Shown here: positions 12,267 to 25,091 of the stretch, piece by piece | How the letters are laid out: every line of letters starts with the position of its first letter | Numbering within the stretch: position 1 is the first letter of the stretch | NCBI GenBank assembly: GCA_023055425.1 | Contig: JALGPY010000002.1 | Span: forward strand, 49,003,321 to 49,067,320 | Origin: Linanthus parryae | Taxonomy: Eukaryota > Streptophyta > Magnoliopsida > Ericales > Polemoniaceae | DNA: 64,000 nt | Direction of reading: 5' to 3' | The notes under the pieces: generated by a model | What the model saw: the letters and a program-made list of their open reading frames with translations, nothing else | Database searches by the model: none | What the model was told of the DNA's origin: nothing | Translations under genes and position numbers: made by a program

Positions 12267-12291
12267 TTAACCCAAAACAAAAAGACGAATC

Positions 12292-12672
12292 ATGTTACCT
12301 TACCTGCACTTTCAAACTTTCTCACTACTCTGTAACTATGAGACTGCTTCTTCCTCCTCCATGGCTTCTTCTTCACCTGCTTCATCTTCCTCCTCCGCTC
12401 CGGCCTCTGGGGCACCCCATCCCAACCCCGACGCCACCACTGTCCCGGAGGCCGGCTACTCAATCACCAACCGTATCGGCGACATAGCCACTGTCGGGGA
12501 AGAGTTTGGATCTGGGACAAGCAAGACCTGCCAGACAAGCACTTGCTCGTCTCTATTTATTGCCAGAGTAAAAGGCCAGACGAGCACTTGCTCGTCCCAG
12601 TGTCAGTTCCCATACTTAGAAAAAATCAATTATTCCCCGAACATGGAAAAAAAATTATGCAACTTTCAGTAA
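12292..12672 (+). other. Unrecognised Ser/Ala/Pro-rich open frame between two transposons
   Basis: The frame runs 126 codons and contains an internal ATG at 12361 that starts a Ser/Ala-rich segment (MASSSPASSSSS), then ordinary-looking sequence with PEAGYSITNRIGDIATVGEE. A Cys/Thr/Ser repeat follows: GCCAGAC(A/G)AGCACTTGCTC occurs at about 12529 and 12580. Downstream sequence to 13010 is AT-rich with degenerate CTTGAACACTT repeats. I recognise no domain. It may be a captured exon or chance. Confidence 0.25.
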
Positions 12673-13015
12673 TACTTGAAAACTTATACCTAATGTGAAT
12701 GAAATTTAGCCAAATGTAAACAATGAAAGTTGAACACTTGCAAAATTTCAGTCACACTTGAACACTAAGAAATTCGGTAAGACTTGAACACTTAGAAGTT
12801 CAGCCAAATGTGAATGAAAAGTACTGAACACTTAAAAAATCAAGCAAATACTTCAATACTTTAAAATCTAACCAAATACTTGGAAAAAATTCTCGACACT
12901 TAGCAAAAAATTATCAACTTGTAGTGACTATTGTAGACTTAGAAAATTAACAATTACATACATTTTAAATACTTATATTATTTTAGTATCAGTTAACATT
13001 ATTAGAACTTGACCA

Positions 13016-13370
13016 CACTACTAGAAATGAACACAAAAATGACAAAGATGAACTAAAATTCGTGCGGCAAAGCAATATATTGCCGTTCATTGCATCAGTA
13101 ACGGCGATTATTCATATTATCGCTTAAATTTATCTTATACGGCGATAAAATCATGGGCCCGTATTTAAATCAGCATAAACGGCAAGATTTGTAGTTAGTA
13201 CGACGAGATGTAAGTTCTCCGTTAATACTAATATTATAAACGGCGAGTACTAATTAGTTACTGCGATGTTTTATTATCCTGTAAAAAAACTTCAATATAA
13301 ACGGCGAGAGTTTCCTAACGCCGTTAGTTGTTGTATTATACAACGAGGTTTCTCGCCGTATATGGTTAGC
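13016..13370 (+). mobile_element. CACTA (En/Spm) element terminus
   Basis: The sequence starts with CACTACTAGAAAT, the typical CACTA end, and is followed by subterminal repeats of ACGGCGA and TCGCCGT in both orientations, as usual for the family. I did not find the matching opposite terminus, so the extent to the right is unknown. Confidence 0.65.
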
Positions 13371-13489
13371 TTAACAGGTGCCCAACTTAATTTGATTTAT
13401 CCGCCAAATTTTGGGGCGAAAATTTGGATAGCCGGTGCCGGTAGAGATAGAAACCCTAGCTAGGTCTCTGGGGAATGAAAATTTGACTC

Positions 13490-13765
13490 TTTCTTCTTCA
13501 CATCCTTTGAGAAGAACAGAGAGACGAGAGAAGAGAGGATAAGATAAGTCTAAGGAGGAGAGAAGCCACAAGAGAAGAGAACAGAGAACATAATAGAGAG
13601 AGAAGGGAGAACAGAGAGAGAAGGGAGAACAGATAAAGAAGGGATAACAAAAAGAGAATATAAGAGAGAATGGAGAGAGGAATCGCCATTAAACCCAGAA
13701 GCCACAACAAAGAGGAATCGCCTTCAAACCTAGTACACCATCGTCGACCCTTCTGTGGAACTGTA
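13490..13765 (+). other. Purine-rich tract with a possible first exon
   Basis: Positions 13500-13680 are almost entirely A and G with GAGA and AGAGAAG motifs. An ATG at 13670 opens a frame of about 31 codons up to a GTAAGT splice-donor sequence near 13763. This could be the first exon of a gene carried by, or lying beside, the CACTA element. I do not recognise the product and the frame is short. Confidence 0.25.
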
Positions 13766-13871
13766 AGTTCATGTTTCAATTTTTTTTCATTCAGTATTTT
13801 GTTTTTGAAATCAACCATCTCAATCGTTGATGGACATGGTTGGTTGATTTCTGTTGGTTATTGAAGCTCCC

Positions 13872-13929
13872 AAAAGAGGGTTACATGAAGCCCTAATTCT
13901 GGAACAAGGGCTTCATGTAACTCTCTTTT
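13872..13929. repeat. Short hairpin with 23-bp stem
   Basis: The arms 13872-13894 and 13907-13929 (left arm contains GGGTTACATGAAGCCCT) are complementary over 23 positions with one mismatch around a 12-nt loop. It is shorter than a usual plant miRNA precursor and has no recognised miRNA sequence. Confidence 0.7.
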
Positions 13930-14328
13930 TATTTTTTATTTTTGGTAAACTCTTGTGTTAACTTTTCACTTCTCAAGAAAACAAACATATATCACAAAGA
14001 ACAATTCAAAATTATCAAATCAAAAACATTTTCTTAAATTTGCAAAATGTGCACTTATTTTTGCCTGTTGGTCAGGTTGTGTCCTTTTGTTAGAAAAAGC
14101 AAAAGCCACCAACTCTCTGCAATTGTGTAGATATGGTATCTCAAAAAGAACAAAAAGCAAAGGAGGATGTTCAAATAACCATAGATAGCCCATTAATTCA
14201 CAGCCACAAATAGCTTTGAAGCTTCCTTTTTGTGAGGGCAGCAGCTATAAAAGACATCATATGGTTTGTTCCATTGATGTCATGTGGACTGGTTTCAGTT
14301 GCAATCATAAATGGATTTAAGTAACTAA

Positions 14329-14922
14329 GAGCATCCCAATGGAGTGCTAAAACTTGTTCCACTTCTATAATTATAGTATTGTGGTGCTCTCATTTAAAAG
14401 TTGTGGTAATTTTAAATTTTTCAGCATTATGCTATACACTTGGTATCAAATTTGAGACCAACTACAGAATTGTCCTAAAAATAAAACTAATATTTTATCC
14501 ATTGATCTCTTACTTTTATTTACATATCTGCTATTTCAACCACGTTAAATCATCATATTAATTTTATGTCACGATAGTTACTAAGGTGAGTGTAAAATTT
14601 CATTACATTGTAAAGATGTTTGGTTATTATGGTATTTTTTTTTTTTTTGAGAATTACGTTACATCCTACGTCTTGTCGGGTTCGAACCCAAGACATATTC
14701 ATGGGTTTCAAGTAGTCTACCACTCAGCTAGCACTCATTTGCATTACCATGATAGTTGATGGAGTATATTATTAGTAGTTTAGATTTAAAAAGATAGCTT
14801 TAATTTGAAATAGCATTTAATGTCATATATATACATTTGAGCATGAAATGCTATAAATGCCCAGAATCACTATTCATGTCCTAAATTTAGCATTAGAATT
14901 GAAATCTCCATTGAAGATGCTC
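14329..14922. mobile_element. Tourist-like MITE (PIF/Harbinger)
   Basis: The ends GAGCATCCCAATGGAG and CTCCATTGAAGATGCTC are inverted, and TAA flanks both sides (14326-14328 and 14923-14925). TIR and TAA duplication fit the PIF/Harbinger superfamily. A tRNA-derived SINE is nested inside. No transposase is present. Confidence 0.75.
14634..14745 (-). mobile_element. Short tRNA-derived SINE nested in the MITE
   Basis: On the minus strand an A box-like GCTAGCTGAGTGGTAGAC is followed by a B box GGGTTCGAACCC and then a tail ending in poly(A), seen as T-run at 14634-14648. The spacing fits an internal RNA polymerase III promoter. It does not fold as a complete tRNA, so I call it a SINE. Confidence 0.6.
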
Positions 14923-15040
14923 TAATAGAATTAATTAATTTAATGTCATATGTCTAGACGGTGCCGTTTTTACTATGGTCGCCGAGGCAACAAGAATTCT
15001 CACAGCTAAGGCCTAGGAAGTAGTTGAATACGAAACTTTT

Positions 15041-15993
15041 GGGTCTCGTTTGGGTAGCAAGTAAAGAGGCCTGATAAGATATGATATCTCTTTCTTATCT
15101 TATTCCTTGTTTGGGTGAAGGTATTAGAAGGAGAAATCATATTTTTTCCCTTATCCTTCCTTCTTTTTTTGCCTTCATTCTTATACCACCCCTAAGTGAT
15201 ATACATCAAACAAGGGGAAAGAGGATAAAGGGGGTCCCATTGTTGACTAAAATACCCTCATCCAATCTCAGTAATTTCGAATTTGTCCCCGGATAAAATC
15301 ACTTTGAATTGGCATGCTCACTGTTTGAATAGTTGCCTACAAGAGAAACAAAAACACTCATGGGTATGAAAACCAAGACTCCTTGGTATTGACTCTTAGT
15401 CTCTTGCACTGACCTACTGGAGATGTCTCAAGAGGGTGCATTTTCATGGGTGCGCCTGGTGATTTTGTGGCGTGGTCCATTTTGGCGCCACAATTGGTGA
15501 TGTTGCAAGCAGTTTCTTTTTGGAAATAGAGCTTTCAGTGCACTTGGCGGGACTTCATTCTCCTCTGCAACCGTTATGTAAGTTGATAACGGCTATACCA
15601 AGTATTTCTACTTAGTATATTTATACTTTTACAACAAATAACGTTATTTATACTTTCTACTTTGGTATTACATCAAATTACTCCAATATATGATGACAAT
15701 TATTTACGTAGTTTTTTGAAGTAATAGGAGCATTATCTAGTAGGACATCATTATTTACAAACAGTTCATACAATCCAGACCTCAATTTACAATACAAGTA
15801 GTTTTATAAGAAATCACTGCACCGAGAGTACCATAGTCATTTGTTTATTTGTTTTTTTCCAAAAACCATAGTCATTTGGACACATATTCTACTTCTTATC
15901 ATGGTCAGGTCTAATCCGACAGCATACATATCCTGCCTCATATCCCAACATAAGGCATATCCACTTTATCTTATCCGCTACCCAAACGAGGCC
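15041..15993. mobile_element. TIR element with GGCCTCGTTTGGGTAGC ends
   Basis: The left end GGTCTCGTTTGGGTAGC is matched in reverse by GCTACCCAAACGAGGCC at the right. TTG flanks both ends. Subterminal AGATAAGA/TCTTATC motifs also mirror. It resembles the 1616-2242 element in terminal sequence and 3-bp flanks. No coding frame of note is inside. Confidence 0.65.
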
Positions 15994-16956
15994 TTGAAGA
16001 ACAAGGCATTGCTGTCACTAGGTATTTTTGCTTCTTTGGAAAACATATTTGTAAAAGATTGAACCATAAGAGAAATCCTTGGAGGTTTTGCTATGTCTCT
16101 TATGCAGGAAATTATTATGTTTTCAGCTTTCATGCGACCTGATACTTGACCTGTTTAACCAAGGTCCACAACCCACCCAGGCCCAATGGGTCAGACAAAT
16201 ATTTGAGTACAAAACATGGGTCAGACAAATATTTGAGTGCTGTGTCTGGCAGGTTTCGTCCGTGTCGTTCACATAATATCACAAAAATAATCGGCTCCAA
16301 GGCCAATCACAGACCTTCAATAACCTTGAAAGAGATAACACCAATCTTTGGTCACACAAACAATTAGGATCACCATTATCACATCAAATTGCGCCAACTT
16401 AATGTAAGCAGTTGAGACTTTATCGGAATCTGCATACCGCCTCAGATATGATAAGAGTAGCACAATTGACAGTCCTAAGAACTAGATGAATATGAACAAA
16501 GGTTGAAGTGACAGTTTCAATTATTTCCTTTCTGAGTTTTACCAAATTTCAATTACATGAGATGACAAATCTTCCTAACAGTAGGCCCCTCCGGACCGAA
16601 CATCACGAAATTGGTGCCTGGAATTATAAAGTTAGACCACTTGGTTTATAATAGTACAAAGGGCATGTAACTGCTATTGAACGTAAGAATTTTACATTCA
16701 GAATGCATGCTATCAAACACGACTTAATTGTACAATCATTTGATTCATTTCTACCAACATACAACACCTGTCTATTTTGGCATGAACCTACTGTGTCTTT
16801 GTTTGATTAGCTACCTAAGATAACCTGCTTGTAATACTGCATTCAATGGTAAGTATATAGGCTCTTCGATACTTACCTCAAGCATTAATCACATCTTGGA
16901 ACTGCTGAACTAGTGACTAGGTTAGGTTCTATCTTCCTCAGGATGGACAAAAAGCA
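15994..16956. other. Spacer and 3' flank of PPRD-B
   Basis: No gene is visible. A 29-bp unit beginning TGGGTCAGACAAATATTTGA is repeated twice in tandem at about 16187-16245. The last few hundred bases should contain the 3' untranslated region of PPRD-B (minus strand), but I cannot place a polyadenylation site with confidence. Confidence 0.5.
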
Positions 16957-17630
16957 CTAGTACGCAAATGGGATTATAGCGAATCTGTTTCTAGGGTAAT
17001 TGTCGAATTTCTGGTGGTACCATCTATGCGTTTCTGCAGCCGCGAGAGAAAGATTTGCCACCTATGACCAGATAAACAATGGAATTAGGTTCTGTAATAG
17101 ATCTAAAGTAGAATAAAATGGGGGCGGAAGTATCAAATCCACAGAGAAAGCCTTGAAGCCATACCACAAATGCTAAAGCTAACCAGATTGTGATGTCTGT
17201 ACCACCACTAGCAACCACAAAACCAACATATATGACCTGCAGTAAGAAAGCAGATCAAGCAAGAGTCGTAAGACAAAAGAAGTGCTAACTAGTGCTTTTA
17301 GTGAAATGTTTTATCTCTTACGACAGCTTTGGTTTCATTATCACTTGTACTGAAATATAAGTACAGTTATGGGTATACAGACTACAGAGATATGAAAAAG
17401 AAAATATTTTTAAACAGCAGGAAAGGCACATGAGACTTACAATCTCAGCCAAGTAGTGCGGAGATGAAACGTAATCAAACCAATCACCACGAGGAATTAC
17501 ATAGTTGCTGGCTTGTTCACGATTCTCCCGCAAGGAACCCTGGTAAAAAGATAAAAAACGAACTGTCAATTTACAGTGAGGGCAGAGTAGATCCAAGGGG
17601 TGCAACACAAATCACAACGTAATTAGCACC

Positions 17631-18097
17631 TATGTAGCACGAGTGCGGGTGCGGTGCGGGTGCTGGTTCGGGAACTGGGTGTGGATGCGGCAAATTACCA
17701 AAAATCAAGGGTGCCTGTGCGGCGGGGGTGCAGCCACATTATTTATATTTTTATCTGATATTATTAGCGATACCATTTACTAATATAATAATGACAATAA
17801 TAGTGATCATATTATAATCGAACAGAACTCCATACGCACATTCGAAGATACAAGGTTACTATATCAATAGTATAATCTCTTCGTGTCGTTGCTCTTAGCT
17901 GTGGAGAGATGAGTAATCTAAGGGTTAAAAATGTTCACATACATCCACGTTTCTTTATTAAATTCTAGTAGTATTTGGAAGACCTCTCAATTAAAACTTT
18001 CAAAAATGAGCCTGCCTTATCCATAAAGCACCCGCAAAGCACCCAGAAAAACCCAGTGCGGGTGCGCGACCAATCAGAAGCACCCGTGCAACATAGA
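17631..18097. mobile_element. hAT-type nonautonomous element, copy B only
   Basis: The 467-bp insert is flanked by the 8-bp direct repeat TTAGCACC (17623-17630 and 18098-18105). Copy A has one TTAGCACC at the matching site. The ends TATGTAGCACGAGTGCGGGT and GCACCCGTGCAACATAGA are inverted repeats with mismatches, and GCGGGTGC motifs are frequent near both ends. The 8-bp duplication and lack of coding sequence fit a hAT MITE. Confidence 0.8.
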
Positions 18098-18114
18098 TTA
18101 GCACCATAAATAGG

Positions 18115-19110
18115 ATGTAATTTTTTATTTTATTTTTTTTGATAAATTCCACTTTTATTAAGCCTCAAAAACAGAGACGTCTTTGACACCATCAGCCAAT
18201 ACAAAACTTTTTGCCATTGAAGGCAGAGATTGAAAGGAGAAAAAACCAGACAAAAACTCACTTCTAGCCCAGTTGGCTAAATAGTGAGCAGACACATTGA
18301 GTTCTCTCCTAACAAACCAAAATTCACTACACCTCTTCTCATTCTCCAATTCCTGATAGCTTCCACTCTGTTAAGTCTAGACCAGTGGGCTTTTTTCATG
18401 CCTCTGCATTCTTCCACAATGGTTTTGGAATCTTACAAACACCACCCTCTGGACCACTTTAATTCCTCTTGCAACCTAAGTGCTAACTCCACTGCATTCA
18501 ATTCTCCATTGTCAACACAGGAACATCATTCTGCAATGGTTCTGACAGCAAGAACTTCTCCTGATCTGACCCTTGCCACAGCAGCTGCACCCATGACTCC
18601 AAGTTTTACACTAACATCACAATGGGAATCAGAGAATTGTGGGGGATGTTCTGAGGAGCTTGCACATCAATTCTTGGACTGAAGATTGACTCCCTGTTCT
18701 GACCAGTCAACATTTTCAACCTCTCTTTTAAGTGCTGATCATGAGTGTTTCTCACTGCCTCACAAATCAACTTCAACTCTTTACACAGCTCTCTATTGTT
18801 GTTGAAAAGGACTTCATTCCTAAGATGCCAGACTTTATCAAGCATGATAGCCATCATTAAGAAAAGATTTGGGGTGTCCTTTTCCATTTTCTTAAAGACT
18901 ATAAGAGCATTTCTTGGATGATGTCTTTCCCAGTATGCCCCTGCAGCTCATCCACTCTAAATCCAGTGGTCTCAAACCACAAACATCTTGCAAAGAGGCA
19001 TTTGAAAAATAAATGCTTAGTGGCTAGTGTTATCTCCAGGATTACCAAAAAAAACAGTCATCATTTAGCTCCCCAACTCTACCTCTCAATCTGCTGTTAG
19101 TTGATGTAAA
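18115..19110 (-). mobile_element. LINE 3' fragment, copy B
   Basis: This is the paralogue of the LINE piece in copy A without the TIR insertion. Minus-strand frames encode [31 protein letters not shown] and, near the 3' end, [20 protein letters not shown], which are typical of the C-terminal RNase H region of plant LINE proteins. Several frameshifts separate the pieces. Confidence 0.75.
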
Positions 19111-20668
19111 AATTAAATTATGGTAACAATGCCTTAATCTTGAACGTCGAATGACAACTAGTTTGCGCTGTCAAAACCCGTAATCAGCCCGCTAAACCGT
19201 GAACCGCCGGTTACGGTTACGGTTAACCAGCCTGCTAATTATTCCAAACCCTTAACCGGTCCAGCCCGTGTAACTGCTTAAACCGGTCCGGTTCAGTTCG
19301 GACCAGTTAAAAAACCTTTATTTTTTGTTTTTTTAAATAACAGTTATATATGATATACTCAGGTTCACTTATTGTTTGTTTTCCCATGATGTTCCCATGT
19401 AGGTGGTGAAAGCTAGGGATATATATTTTTTCTGTTTCCTTTTCTACAAAGGTACCAACTCCAATAAAAAAGGGGAACATTTTGGATATAATAGCACAAA
19501 AAATATCTATTCAAGACCTCAATCAAAGAAATATTATCAAGTAAGAAAAAGATGTAGTACTTGTGAAGGTAGTTGGTAAACAAACATTTTTCTAAACATC
19601 GCAATTTGTCAAGCTACATATGTCAGTCATCTGCACTTTTGCCTCATCCAGCTGACAAAATGCTAACAATTCTAAAGAATCAGTGGGAGAAGCTTCTAAA
19701 GATGTGACATCCAACTGTTAAATGCTTCTAGGTAAAGAAACGTAGTGTGAGGAATAAAGACTTTGTCGATGTTAAAGAAAAGTAATCGTACTGGAAGCCG
19801 TGTTATGAGTCTTTTGATATCACTGTTTTAGGCCTAATACGAATTTGCACATTCCTAAAAACGAACAATTTGTAAGTGTTATCTTTCAGCCAACTGGAAA
19901 TCTTAACCAAGCAGCAAATCACTGCAGTCTTGTATTTCATTAGCAATAATTACTATGAGACTGTAAACCCCAACTTATATCCAGGGTTTTGTTAGGGCTT
20001 AGGAGTGAACGAAAAAGATTACATTTCTATTTTAAGCACCAAGTCAGTAACTAAATCTCGTAGATGAAAAATTGTAACCACACAAATGAAAACTTACAAG
20101 AATCGCATGACAGCGCCGCTGATGAATCCAACCCCAAAAGAATATAATCAAGCCAATCCAAGAGTACCAGTTTAGTTTCATGAGTGGACTCACAAATCCT
20201 AACCAATCAGCCTCTCTGGCTAGGTTCTTATTCTTTCCATTAACAGTGGAGTCTACCATCTGATTCATGAAAAAAGATGAAGGCTTCTGGTATGTACGTA
20301 TAGCAAAGTGACAATGGTGCTACTGTATAGAAACTGCAACCAAAAACAAAAAAATATATATACATATACCAGATGTCAGAACCGATTTACAACTTCAAGG
20401 AGATATCATATTTTCATATAACAATAAGGAAATTTTCATTTATGTCTTAACTATGTCACATTGAATTTCATCAGTGGGTTTAAGTATAGGCCACTTAAGA
20501 GTATGTAGGCAGTAGAATTCTCCAGTATGCATATTTTAAGAAACTTGATCCAACAAACCAACAAACTATGGGGTACCATAAAGGCTTAAAAGTCCTACAT
20601 CTTGCATAAAATTCAATGTCTCCAGACAAATATGAATTTACTGTCTGAACTTAGAAACGACAGGAAAA

Positions 20669-20771
20669 CTAAAAATAGAGGCGCTCGATACTCAGAGATA
20701 GATACATGAAAGCATTTTGAAACCACACCTAAGTTTTCCTGTCTCTGAGTATCGAGCGCCTTTATTTTTAG
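20669..20771. repeat. 30-bp inverted duplication forming a hairpin, copy B
   Basis: Arms 20669-20698 and 20742-20771, both containing GGCGCTCGATACTCAGAGA in opposite orientation, pair over 30 positions with one mismatch around a 43-nt loop. Copy A has only the left arm (near 4345-4382), so the right arm is an inverted local copy gained in B. Confidence 0.8.
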
Positions 20772-21391
20772 TATCTCCAAGAGATGGAGGAAAATGAATT
20801 GTCCTTGGACCAAATTTGGTCCTGGAGCAAAATTTGCTCCTCCACTTTGTTGCTTGAGCTACAACAGTGAGGAGCAAAATTTGTCCTTGGACAAAACTAA
20901 TTGCGTTTTATTACTTTTTGTTGTTATTATTAATTAATTACATTTCTATATTAATTAGTCTAAAGTAACTACGTAATGTTTAATTAAACAAATATTATGT
21001 AATTAATAGTAATATAATATTGTAATCATTTACTTAAAAAAACTTGATCTATTCTATAAAAAAAAAGTAATTTTGTTTTCTGATCACTATATCCATCTGC
21101 TATTTTCAACGGTCATATTCCAATACATATATCAGATTTTACAGTGTAGGATTAGATTTCTGTAAATATACCCGTTGGATTGTTTGAAATGGAGGGAGGA
21201 ATCATTTTTTGATTAAAAAACAGTTTTTTTTATTTTTTGCTCCTCTGAACAGTGTCCCAAGTTTGGTCCTCCAATTCACTGTCCTTGGTTTTGCTCCAGC
21301 AGATTCTCCTTCTGCTGGAGCTGTGTTTTCCCTAATGTGGAGCATATTTTGGTCCAAAAGGGGGTTTGCTCCCTCTGTTGGAGTTGCTCAG
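20772..21391. mobile_element. MITE with CTCCAA(C/G)AGA ends, copy B only
   Basis: The left end TATCTCCAAGAGATGGAGGA mirrors the right end CCCTCTGTTGGAGTTGCTCA. GGAGCAAA/TTTGCTCC motifs recur near both ends. It abuts the inverted 30-bp repeat and is absent from copy A. The target duplication is not clear. Confidence 0.55.
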
Positions 21392-21405
21392 TACCTAAGG
21401 CCTAA

Positions 21406-22415
21406 GGCTCTGTTTGGTTCCTGGAAAATGAATGGGAAAGAAAAATGGAAAGAAGAGAAAAGAAAAGAAAAGAAAAGAAAGGAAAAAGAAAACCATTTTC
21501 TTTCCTCTGTTTGGTGGTTGTTAGAAAATGAAAGGAAAATACTGCGATTTTCCTTTTCGTGTTTGGTTACTCTAAACTTGAAAAGAGAAAACTACAATGA
21601 AAATCCAATTTGTTGAACGTACACATAAGATTTAAGAATGTTAACTTGAGATTGCAAAATTTGAAGCTGATTTCTATACAAAACAAAACAGCGTCAAGAG
21701 TCATGACACCTAATTCCAAAACGAGAAAGATTACCAAACGCAAAAACGTAATGTCTTTCGTTAAAACAATATCACAATTCATGAAACTGTCAGTAAAAAT
21801 AATTTTTTCGACAGATTAGCCCTCATGTTATGGCACACTGAAGGGGTGAAATTGTCTTTTTCCAAACTAGAGGGGTGAAAGTGTCCTTCAACGAAACTAG
21901 AGGGGGTTAAAATGTCTTTTACCTTTTCTTCCTATCTTCTTCATTTTCTTCATCTTTTTCCGTAGCCTCGTCCGACGCCATCTCTATCACCATCACCATC
22001 GCAGCTTTACAAAGATGGCAAATTTGGTGGCTGAGACGATTTTTTCATTGGGTTCGTCAAGCTGTGGCTGAGACGATTTTTCATTGTGGGTTGAATCAAC
22101 GGAGATGGGTAGCCGTGTTTCGGCGACGTCGGAGAAGCCAGAATCCGGAGGGGAGGGGGGAGGCTACGGCGGCAAAGGGTTCGATTGATTCCTCCTGGGT
22201 TCGAGCGAGAGAGACTCACTCGAACCTCCAAACACAATTTATTTTCCGCCCACTTTTGGACGGAAAATTAATTTTCCCCTTCCTTAATAATTTTTTTCCG
22301 TTTCTTTTCCTCTCATTTTCTTTTCTTGTTATAAGTTTACCTCCAAACATAAAAAGGAAAATATCAGGAAAAGTCATTTTCCTTTCCTTCCTGTTTCCAA
22401 GAACCAAACAGGGTG
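21406..22415. mobile_element. TIR element with TAA duplication, copy B only
   Basis: GGCTCTGTTTGGTTCCTGG at the left mirrors CCAAGAACCAAACAGGGTG at the right, and TAA flanks both sides (21403-21405 and 22416-22418). Copy A has one CCTAAGTGTGTGGAC at the matching site. Ends and TAA duplication suggest a PIF/Harbinger-type nonautonomous element. The interior has an AAAAG run (21456-21482) and a GC-richer part at 21960-22210 without a recognised product. Confidence 0.6.
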
Positions 22416-25091
22416 TAAGCGTGTACAATTATTCCCTCACTATATCTACATCCTTATATTTACAGGTAATGGCATTGTAACTTGCTAATGGAAGTAACAA
22501 AGAATGTGCTTGTTGAGGGGCATTGCATTTTTTCTGATAAGCAACTTGCAGCAGCTATATATTAATTGCTACGCACGCAAGCCATAGTAAACAGCGAATT
22601 AACGGCATAAAAAAATTAGACGAATAATAGAAATATTAAATCTAGCTACTTGACAGAAAAGTTGAGATCGCCGAAGACCAGCTAATATGGACAAAACAGA
22701 ACTCTTAATTTACTCAAAGTAGCGTCTCTCTACTTCTATACAAGCCATGAGAGATATTAGAGATAGTCAATAGACATCTTCAAAGATATCTTACAAGAAG
22801 AGGTGCATCCCCTATTCTAGAAAAAACATGAATCCTCCCAAAGTTGTTTGCATCAGAAGTAGATCTCCAATGACAATAACAAGACCACAAGGCTATAAAC
22901 CTCAAATTTAGGCAAACAAACACTATAGATGCAGCTTTTCCTAAACTATGCTCTGTTAAGGGCTGACAAACACTATACAGCTAACCAAATGATATTTGCA
23001 CTCCTCACTTGTGCCCTGGCAAGACAAAATACGCCTAATTCAAAGTAACCACTCTTTACTTAAATGTTTTCGCCAATTTATCCTCTATAGCCCCTTCTAG
23101 CTTGCTCCAGAGGAAGCCCAGACTATTGCTCCAGAGGAACCAAACTTGCACCGCAATTTGTGGCTACAACTCAACTTCATACATGATCAAGATCGAACTA
23201 ATGTTCTCTTCTACACCTTAATTCTAAAAAGTCCAAAAAGCTGCTTAACATCTACAATTAGAGTCTCATAGCTCCTCCATGTGCTGGCAGATAACAGTCG
23301 TAATCTGCGATTCGCAAGTGAGACACTGACATTACCCCTATGTGACCCACCTGGAAATCGCTGGATATTTTTGCATTTCCTACTTTCTGCATAAATGGCA
23401 AAAATACGAAGGGACTCTCCTGTAACCTTTCAAACTACGAAGGCAAACTCGAGCTACTCCATCAAAGTAGCAGAAAATCTTACCGCAGAAATACACCCGT
23501 TTCTCCATCATTGCCTCCATTTTCCCTCCAAACACTACCTTGATGGATCATGGAACATAAAGTAAACAGTTCCAGTATATGATTCATAGATTTTCTCTGC
23601 CAACGATAGGCAAACTAAAGCTGCATTTCTTAATTTCAGCCATGAAGCAATACAATTATTCTCAATGAGGTCTGCAACGAAAATATTTTTTCTATTATCA
23701 GCAAAGCGGCAACAATCAGGCATCCCATGCTCTTATTAGTCTTATTGCCAACACTTCACTCTACGTTGTGTGGCAACTAATGACTAAGCGAAATTGCCAC
23801 TGTTCCTATTATCAGTACCAAAATAACAAATACGGACTTGGAATTTTCTCAAACCCATATTCATAGTAGCACAGCTAACAAGCACGGACATGTGACAAAG
23901 GTTTTCAAGATCAGGATCCTACGTAGGATCGTAGAGTGCCCCCACAGGATCGAGATCGTAGGATTGGATTGAGGATCATAAAATCCTACGAAATTTGTAC
24001 GGAAAAAAAATTGACGCCATGACTACTTAAATATCTTATTCTTCAAGTTCTTGATGTCAGAAAAATGTTAACATACAAACTTCAGACCTAAATGTGAGGG
24101 AGACGTATCATTGACCTATACACAACCTTCATAACACTCGTATAATAACAATTTAGCAACATACGTTGTAAATAGTCAAGCACAAAGCATCACTGGAGGC
24201 CAGGGAAGGTCATACCGTGGTGTTAGAAGTTGAGGAGCACAATGTAGTCTGCTTCTTCCTCACTTCTCACCCGTCGTCTACTCATATTCAAGAAAACCCC
24301 AAAACTTAAAGCTTTTTTTATTTCGTGGGTGAAATGACTCTTCTGATGTTCAGTAAATGTATAAAAAGATCCCAAATTTCTATTTATTTTACACTGTAGA
24401 TATCCCCAAAAGTTGACCCAAACACCGAAAATTAGAATCGAGTATGATCTTTTACAATCCCACGATCCTGCATGCTATCCCACCCGATAGCTGAACATAA
24501 TCCTAACACACAATGGACAAGGCTAAACCATGATAAAAATATGACACGCCAGCGAAACAAGAGAAGGCAACAAAACAACCCCACCGAACATAATGATAGC
24601 TTCCTGAAGCATGAATACAGAAATTGTGCCCTTCATCAGGACATCAAATGTCTTCATCTAAATGATTATTCATTTTGGAGGAGTTTCAAGAAATAACTTC
24701 AAAATTACACTGAGTAACATCTCAAGTAATAAAAAAAAATATTTGATATAGTAAAGCTGGCATGCTTTGAGCTTTGAACTTAAAAATTCGGATGAGGTCC
24801 ACTTAATAATAGTAGAGAAAGATAAAAGGTGGAGATAAAAAATGAAATATGCTTAATCACCTTCGTTTTCCGAAAATTCAGCAAATTTGAAGTTTCTCAT
24901 TGATTAGCTTGATAATTTTGCATTGAAATAGCTTAATGCTGATAGTCTGATAAACAACACTTGCCACAATACTTCCACCTAAAAGATTTAAGAAACCTTA
25001 GCAAAATAAGCTAACCAAGCTTTATTGTCTTGTCAATTTGTTCCCCATACAGCTCATACTCTTATCCTATGTAATGCTTCTAAAATGACAC

